From NCBI RefSeq assembly GCF_001540865.1, contig NC_033622.1, positions 4,417,394-4,481,393 of the forward strand: a stretch of 64,000 bases of DNA. The letters run 5' to 3'. The notes beneath the pieces are model-generated. The model saw nothing but the letters and a program-made list of their open reading frames with translations, had not been told where the DNA came from and ran no database searches. Positions 59,801 through 64,000 of this stretch are shown here, piece by piece; the stretch's first letter is position 1, and every line of letters starts with the position of its first letter. The DNA is from Ananas comosus (taxonomy: Eukaryota; Streptophyta; Magnoliopsida; Poales; Bromeliaceae). The position numbers and the translations under genes are program-made.

Positions 59801-62451
59801 ACATGGTCTTAGGGAAAGATGAAACTAGATTATATGGTAGATAGCTTGGTTTGATTCCTCAACCAGGACCAGCAGAGTGCATGAAACATCAAAGTTTGTC
59901 TACCAAAAGTAAGTCCCTTTTGACCTGAATTCTGGACCGGCTTATCTATTTAAGAAAAGAAAAATTTTGGGTTTGGCAAACAAGAGGTTCAGAGCTTTTT
60001 GCTGGAGCTGGAAGCAATAATGAGCTTCTAGTGCAAAAGCTTGTAAGCTCTAATGCTTCTTCATTTGGCAGGTAGATGTTGGGAGATTTTGATGAAAAAG
60101 TTCTTCAGTCTTCTTCAAACAACTTTGCTTAAATAGCATATTTGCAGAAGCACCAATCAAGCCATGTACGCCCTAAGTGGCACATTGGTCTGTTTTAGCT
60201 CTCCAATTAGGTTGTCATACATATTTGGTTAGTTAATGATAATTCTTGAAAATCTAGAGTAACCAAGATATTTTTTATTGTAGTCTTTTAACTTAGTAAC
60301 TGTTCACACATTTGTTTGTAGCCATTTCATTAAGAATATCTGACTTATATTGTTGTATGGGAACTGAAGAGAATAACCTGCTAACATTGCTTGAGCCTCA
60401 CTTGATTTCGCTTGTTGGAATTTTATCCAATAAGCTGTGTGGAATAGTGGGAACGAGAGTTAGACCTATACTGGGAATATGATCCAGTATCTAGTACCTG
60501 ATGTGCCATGATCATCAGTTGTAGTTGAATCATATCCTATCATGTCTTTATCTGTTAAAGATTTACAATGGTTGTCACTGGCTGTCAGCCAAAATCCAGA
60601 ATCAAGTCCCAGAAAATCTGTTTGATAAGTATGTGAAGTATCAGTAGCTTTCTCTGTTTGAATGCTGCATTCAGTACATGAAATAATATAAATAGAAAAA
60701 TTCTCAATTGATATGCATTCAGGAGATTATTTTGTAAGCTACATTTGGCTACACAGAAGCTTATTGATCAACATTCAAGAAATCTAGTCTAGAATTAATT
60801 TTGCAGTTTTATTATTGTTGTTCAAGATTCCCGCCACTAATTGCTTATGACTTTTTTGGATGCCTGTACTTGTCTTCATACTCTTGCAAGGTGTTGTTTT
60901 TCGTTCGAAGGCATGAGAAGATGACCAGCAACTAAGATCACGTAATCAATATTAATCGATATATAAGAAACCGCCGTATATGGGGAGTTTACTAGCCAAA
61001 AAAATTCAGAATATTAAAGCCTTTTTTGGATGCATTTACGATTCTTCTTCAACTCAATATCCTACAGTATTGAATGTGTTGGCGGGTGACTTATGTATAC
61101 TCTTATGGTTGGTTAGCTTGTAAACTCATCTTTTTTAAAGAAAACAAAGAAGTGAGAGAAGTGCTACTGCAAAATTTAATTTCAGTTGCCAAACCAACCT
61201 CATAGATGTTATTGCAAACAATCATACCATTTTTCGCTGCATTCAATTGCAAAAATTTTGAAGGGGAGGGGGAGGGGGGAGTAAAACAAGACTTAAGACT
61301 GCGCAAATAGCTAACACCTTGGTTGTTGGAACAAGTTGTATGAAGATAGTTTTGAATGACGATTTCCTCTACTAGTTGCATAGAACTTCGACTATTAGTA
61401 AATTGTGTATTTTTAGTAATTCTGAATTTTTTGGGAAACTAAGTTCCACTCCAACAGGAAAATTTATCCTATTCGTACAAGGGTTTCTTATTCCTCTCAT
61501 TTATTTATAGACATTTTTCACTTTCCTCCAGAAGCAAGCTACCAACTAGCAAATTCCACTTGAATAACCAAAAAAAGTGATGCTAAATAGAATATTTTAT
61601 CATCCAAACATATCTTGAAAGTTAAAATCTTGCATTGCGCAAGCGAAAGCTAATCCAACGCATGTTATCAGTGTGCTTGTGCTTCTTAGTTGTGCTTATG
61701 GTTGCAGTTTTTTTTTTTTCTATTTTCTTGTATTTGTTATAAATTTTTAATGTCGAAGGTATGTGAATAGATGCACAATGATCTGTAATGTACATACCAG
61801 TCCTTTATATATATGCTTGTGGTGTTTGTCTTTTGGCAGTTTGATTCTGGATTTTAATGAGAATTTTATTTTCAGGTTGCGGACTCCATGCATGTGATCA
61901 TGAACGATATGCAGAGTAGACCAGATTCACAAGCTCCTAATTCTGAGACGGAGAGCTCATCCGGGATGACTAGCAGGGAAAACATTGTTCGGCAAGAGAA
62001 TGACCAATCTTCAAATGCTCAACCACTTGCCAAGACAACATCTGAACAAAGCATTGGTCAATGGTCAGAGATACGGTCTTCAAGGGCTCAACCGCTCACC
62101 AAGACAACGTCTGAACAAAGCATTGGGCAATGGTCGGAGATACCTTCCGATGTGGATGTCTTGAGCGAGATTAGGAGACTGCATAGCACTGATGATTTAT
62201 CGTGCAGTGAGAATGTTGGGGAGAATATTGTTGTGATGGAGGAGTATATGGATTCACTACTCGGAGAGGAGACACAAGTGCATTCTCTTAGTTCCTCCAT
62301 TAGACGGGATGCATTAAGGAGAAAACCTGCTTCTTCTTCTTCGGGTGATTATAATTCTTCTGCTCAACGATTGCCTCAAGCCAAAGTCATCTCTTCTGAG
62401 GGATCTGGGAGTTGGCGTGCCGGTGGAGACTCCGACTTCGAACTTCTCTAA
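35935..62451 (+). CDS. BSD-domain-containing protein (390 residues, three exons)
   Basis: Exon 1 is 35935-36343, exon 2 is 43490-43677 and exon 3 is 61876-62451 (stop TAA). GT-AG junctions and phases fit exactly, giving 1173 coding bases. Residues 1-30 form a conserved-looking helix (RGLRGVRNDLSELGRHL), then a Pro/Ser-rich linker (about 38-58). A second helical part (LSDEVVEFVRDLANLPESF) runs into the BSD domain, which straddles exons 1-2. The hallmark Phe-Trp pair is at 175-176 (ASFWKVYFTLLHPQL). The C-terminal half is Ser-rich and probably disordered, contains a tandem 23-residue duplication (residues 247-292) and ends acidic (DSDFELL). BSD domains occur in TFIIH p62, synapse-associated proteins and DOS2-like proteins; the function of this plant subgroup is not known to me. 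The start is chosen as the first ATG in a GC-rich exon after a CT-rich leader. An additional small exon in the 18-kb intron cannot be excluded. Confidence 0.85.
36344..37452. other. Intron 1, first part
   Basis: Begins GTAATC. Unique-looking AT-rich sequence; no element boundaries recognised. Confidence 0.5.
38010..38041 (-). other. Conserved LTR hairpin (family B, minus strand)
   Basis: On the minus strand CCCACTGG is followed by AAAACATG / CATGTTT around TTTA, then CTCAC. It matches 30720-30763. Confidence 0.6.
40362..40703. mobile_element. MULE-type MITE, copy 1, 9-bp target duplication
   Basis: The termini CAAGAATTTAAGTGCC and (inverted) AAGGTTTTAAGTGCC are flanked by GCTCCAAAG on both sides (40353-40361, 40704-40712; the match extends to 11 bases). 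Terminal zones are rich in GTGCCG/CGGCAC repeats. The central 150 bases align with the copy at 44861-45199 (GACACATAAT-GCATGAAATA). The 9-bp duplication fits the Mutator superfamily. Confidence 0.85.
41073..41932. other. Intron 1, unassigned
   Basis: AT-rich intron sequence without recognised repeat ends. CATGT at 41928-41932 is the left target duplication of the TRIM. Confidence 0.5.
41933..42450 (+). mobile_element. TRIM retrotransposon (miniature, two LTRs)
   Basis: The 5' LTR is 41933-42083 (TGAACGCCCC ... GGGTCGTTACA). The primer-binding site TTTGGTATCAGAGCTG (42084-42099) follows directly. An internal part of about 200 bases has no coding capacity, then a polypurine CGGGGAGAGG (42291-42300), then the 3' LTR at about 42303-42450. 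CATGT flanks the element (41928-41932, 42451-42455), although the 3' LTR has lost its final TACA. Total length is about 520 bases. The LTRs have diverged clearly from each other, so the insertion is old. Confidence 0.85.
42693..43332. mobile_element. Non-autonomous DNA element with ~110-bp inverted termini
   Basis: The left GGCTTAATTATAAAAAGTCC ... TCTCAATTACC mirrors the right GGCTAAATTATAAAAAAG ... TCTCAATTACC (inverted). Pairing continues to CATCTCAAATAGAT. It is about 640 bases long, with no open frame of interest. TAAA occurs on both flanks, but a target duplication is not certain, so superfamily is unassigned. Confidence 0.65.
43678..44520. other. Intron 2, first part
   Basis: Begins GTTAGA. 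The stretch 43775-44070 has a MITE-like start (CAATTTGGTCCCTTA), but no partner terminus was found. No gene seen. Confidence 0.45.
44535..44687 (+). mobile_element. tRNA-derived SINE with perfect 14-bp target duplication
   Basis: The 153-base body carries an RNA polymerase III box A-like TAGCGCAAGTGGC (44548) and a box B-like GTTCGAGTCC (44592), spaced as in tRNA genes. It ends in an A-rich tail (AAAAGAAAAACA). TCTCTTTGGAGTGA flanks it on both sides (44521-44534 and 44688-44701) without a mismatch. The perfect duplication suggests recent insertion. It lies in sense orientation within intron 2. Confidence 0.9.
44861..45199. mobile_element. MULE-type MITE, copy 2, 9-bp target duplication
   Basis: The termini CAAGGATTTAAGTGCC and (inverted) GAGGATTTATGTGCC are flanked by a perfect GCTAGCGCA (44852-44860, 45200-45208). 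It is 339 bases long and colinear with 40362-40703. The left zone contains GGTAC repeated in tandem (GGTACGGTACGGTACGGTAC). Confidence 0.88.
45485..45775. mobile_element. Tourist-like (PIF/Harbinger) MITE
   Basis: The inverted termini GGCCTCGTTTGGTCTCGTTG and GGTCTCGTTTGATATCATG are flanked by TAA on both sides (45482-45484, 45776-45778), as expected for Tourist MITEs. 291 bases, no coding capacity. Confidence 0.82.
45779..47049. other. Intron 2, unassigned AT-rich segment
   Basis: AT-rich; no gene or repeat terminus recognised. An AGAGAAAG string precedes the MULE-like array and recurs after it (49804), a weak hint of a target duplication. Confidence 0.45.
47050..48127 (-). mobile_element. 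MULE-like element, array copy 1 (inverted)
   Basis: Read on the minus strand it starts CAAGGTTAAAAGTACGGGC (48127) and ends near AGTGCC...CCCT at 47050. It shares terminal motifs with the MITEs at 40362 and 44861 but carries a longer AT-rich interior. The GC-rich end includes a 14-C run (47141 region) and many CGGCAC repeats. Confidence 0.7.
48128..48765 (+). mobile_element. MULE-like element, array copy 2 (3' half only)
   Basis: It is the reverse complement of about 47050-47700: AATTGATTTAATTTAGCTTT, ATTTTGATAAAATAATTTGTG, GGGTACCCAGAATGCTTAAG and GGCGGCACTTTAAACCCTG mirror the left copy. The 5' half is missing. Confidence 0.75.
48766..49802 (+). mobile_element. MULE-like element, array copy 3 (full length)
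   Basis: It starts GATTTAAAGTGCCGTGGCAC and ends GCGGCACTTTAGACCCTG. It is colinear with the reverse complement of copy 1 over its whole length. The array ends here; no confident target duplication for the whole array. Confidence 0.72.
49803..50770. other. Intron 2, unassigned segment
   Basis: Moderate-complexity sequence with purine-rich runs (50520-50750). Its open frames are Arg/Glu/Lys-rich because of that composition. No gene recognised. Confidence 0.45.
50884..51422. mobile_element. MITE in TA tract (3)
   Basis: Long inverted termini share TATACTATCGGTAGCACGGA and continue through TTGAAAACAA and CTCCGTTAGACTTGATC (right side mutated). (TA)n lies on both sides. Confidence 0.7.
51483..51730. 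mobile_element. MITE in TA tract (4)
   Basis: The inverted termini are GGGCTAGAATACTATTGATA and AGGCTGGAATACTATTGATA, both followed by GCAAAAC. It is preceded by (TA)n and (GA)n and followed by (TA)n. Confidence 0.7.
51747..52093. mobile_element. MITE in TA tract (5)
   Basis: Inverted termini of well over 100 bases share ACGGAGGCCT and ATCGACGATCGGCTCCGTTA (right side nearly identical). (TA)n lies on both sides. It is related to MITE 3 through the CCGTTAGACTTGATCTA segment. Confidence 0.7.
54706..54718 (-). promoter_or_regulatory. TATA box of antisense LTR promoter
   Basis: On the minus strand CTCTTTATATAACC is followed by CCACACCC and, about 35-50 bases on, CAACCTGAGGAGAGGAG. Confidence 0.5.
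54776..55015 (-). promoter_or_regulatory. Cluster of ACCGGTAC palindromes in LTR U3
   Basis: About eight copies of ACCGGTAC or one-base variants in 240 bases, directly upstream (minus strand) of the TATA box. The repeated Arg-Tyr codons in open frames here come from this motif. Confidence 0.6.
55245..57368 (-). mobile_element. Solo LTR with perfect target duplication, intron 2
   Basis: On the minus strand it starts TGTAACACCCCTACAC (57368) and ends TTTGGGGCGTGACA (55245). It is flanked by TTCAT on both sides (55240-55244, 57369-57373). The 2124-base LTR is of a further family with no clear copy elsewhere in the window. It contains a run of CGAAGGTGCATATACAGAAC-like units (about 55930-56030). 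Only 51 bases separate the GTCCT duplication of the previous solo LTR from the TTCAT duplication of this one. Confidence 0.9.
57833..58336. mobile_element. MULE-like element built of palindromes
   Basis: Inverted termini of about 180 bases (GGGCTTTTTTATAAAATGACC left, GGGCTTTTTTATAAAATAACC right) are flanked by a perfect 9-bp duplication ATTTTGATC (57824-57832, 58337-58345). The interior carries six palindromes with the core GTGAATSATTCAC or GTGAATCATCAC (57945, 57985, 58026, 58059, 58146, 58194). No coding capacity. Confidence 0.88.
58346..61875. other. Intron 2, last part
   Basis: Intron sequence with no recognised repeat ends or exons, ending TATTTTCAG at the exon 3 acceptor. It has T-rich and pyrimidine-rich stretches (61708 region). 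It is the longest apparently element-free part of the intron. Confidence 0.5.
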
Positions 62452-63486
62452 AAAGTCTTTAAAAGTTATACTTGATTTCTGTATAGTTATAATAAAAAGA
62501 AAAAGTATAACTAAATTCTCTTTTCCTTGTCTTTTTATTTTCTTTTTTTCTTCGTTTCAAATCTGTAAATGTGTCTCTGGAATGATAATAATTATTATTC
62601 ACGTTCTAAATTTTCTGAACAGTACTTAGTCTGGGGAATTTATGTTCTTAATATGCCAAGCGAATGACTGTTTTATAGTAAATTTTATTTAAATATTTCT
62701 TTAATTTAATTGTTGTGTGACTGTCTTTGATGGTGTTGTACTAGTAGATAATTGGAATTGCAGTCACGTTTGTAGCCACGTTAGTGGCGTATTACGCTTT
62801 GCAAAAATGGAAGTGGCAATACACTGCAGAGTAATATTGTGGAATTGATTGGACTGATGTACTATAACTTTGTTTGGAAGCTCCAATCTGTTGGTGGATA
62901 GTCAGTATTATTTGCTATGGCAATTGTAGTGTAATAAGTTATTCAATAATAATTTATTTGGCAAAGTGATTGTCTTATTTTCAATAAGGAGTTTGATTTT
63001 TAGAAGAATTTGACACCTATTATTTTGTATGAGTTATTTTGTATGAGTTATTTTATTCTGAAAAATAATGTGAAGTTCAAATATAATGTCATTGTGGGCA
63101 TTCCTTATAATTTTTATCTATCAAATAGGAATTAAACAAATTTTGCGTTTATAAGAAAATTGGATTGTTTTTTGGAATAAGGTAAATAGTGTTTGGATAG
63201 TTGGATTGGAACAAGAGTAATAAAAGTTATAATTTTAAATTAAAAATATTTTATCTAATTAACTGATGTCAAAATATTAATTAAAAATAATTTAACAAAT
63301 TAATAAATTTATTAGTATAAGATAATAAAATTATATTAATTAATTAATTAATTAAATATAAAAAATAATTTATTAATAAAAATATTAATGGTGGATCAAT
63401 GTAAATAAATAAATTATTTTATTATTTAAGCAATGGATAATGATTTAAATATATTAATTAGATTAATTAGTGATTTAATACCATAA
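62452..63486. other. 3' flank of BSD gene
   Basis: 3' untranslated region then AT-rich DNA with (ATTA)n near 63335. No gene seen. Confidence 0.5.
62491..62496 (+). terminator. Polyadenylation signal AATAAA
   Basis: AATAAA 40 bases after the BSD stop codon, in a U-rich context suitable for a plant 3' end. Confidence 0.6.
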
Positions 63487-64000
63487 TGTCACGCCCCGGG
63501 GTCCCTTTTCAGTTTAAAACAAAGCGGAAAAGCGTCTGAAATTTTTTTTTTTTTTTTTTTTGAGAACCTGACCCCAGAGTATGCCAGATCCGCCACAAAT
63601 ATAGGGAATCCACTGTTCACACGGACAGAGTCTCCCCTGTATTTGCACGGCGTCGATCAAATACACAGTACAACCAGGATACAACCACAACCAGATGAAT
63701 ATAAAGATAACTATACATTCATACATTCACCATTCACATCACAGTTTTACATTCAAGGTTTAAACAGAAATCCACAAAAATCTTTTGAAAACTGTTTCCT
63801 ACACAGAAATCTTTATTCTTTTAAAAATGCTACCACGAGGGGTAGAAAACTTTTTATTTTACAAAATTCAGAAATCCACATTTGCAAATGTAAATAAACA
63901 CTGAACCACATAAACCAACTAAACTATATATCAACAGAAATACCAAGGATAATAACTAAATCGAAATAACCTGGGTCGGAAGCTCTATCGACCGCTACAC
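63487..64000 (-). repeat. Family-B LTR tail (continues beyond window)
   Basis: The plus strand begins TGTCACGCCCCGGGGTCCC, the reverse of an LTR end. The block 63580-63660 (GCCAGATCCGCCACAAATAT, GGACAGAGTCTCCCCTGTAT) and 63965-64000 mirror 30785-31375. Neighbouring CATAA (63482-63486) would be the candidate target duplication. Confidence 0.7.

Noticed and set aside
1..64000. CRISPR arrays, rRNA genes, bacterial operons or origins
   Set aside because: No regular spacer-repeat arrays, rRNA-like segments or prokaryotic gene layout were seen; the sequence is plant nuclear in character.

Overview
This is nuclear DNA of a flowering plant, most likely a monocot with a large repeat fraction. The signs are two plant-type intron-containing genes, dense LTR retrotransposons, MITEs, a tRNA-derived SINE, a CACTA end and a TRIM. 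I cannot name the species from sequence alone; a bromeliad or other non-grass monocot is only a guess.

Layout. Positions 1-11,830 are LTR-retrotransposon debris: tandem family-A LTRs, a family-B head, a family-C LTR tail, and a decayed gypsy-type internal region with a gag pseudogene, split by a solo family-A LTR (8546-11017) with a perfect 5-bp target duplication. Positions 11,831-20,500 hold a CACTA end, tandem repeats, a hAT-like element carrying two MITEs, and AT-rich DNA. Positions 20,692-24,315 hold an 11-exon plastid-type glucose-6-phosphate dehydrogenase gene of the divergent G6PD4 class. Positions 24,925-31,375 are a family-B LTR split by a family-C LTR. Positions 31,810-34,731 repeat 17,703-20,445 in inverted orientation, are rich in small insertions, and end at a 25-base assembly gap (34,732-34,756); this looks partly like uncorrected long-read fill.

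The right half is one gene. A BSD-domain protein of 390 residues is encoded by three exons (35,935-36,343; 43,490-43,677; 61,876-62,451). Its introns of 7.1 and 18.2 kb are packed with mobile elements: a family-B LTR with a nested MULE-type MITE, a TRIM, a long-TIR element, a SINE, a Tourist-like MITE, a three-copy MULE-like array, a second hAT-like element with three MITEs in TA tracts, two back-to-back solo LTRs with perfect target duplications, and another MULE-like element built of palindromes. A further family-B LTR begins at 63,487 and runs out of the window.

The two genes share no obvious pathway: one is carbon metabolism or redox, the other probably chromatin, transcription or membrane-linked. 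The most unusual recurrent signal is a short hairpin preceded by CCCACTGGG and followed by CTCAC. It occurs at the equivalent place in LTRs of three families, with both stem sides changing together. LTR family names A, B and C are local labels defined here by shared sequence within the window.
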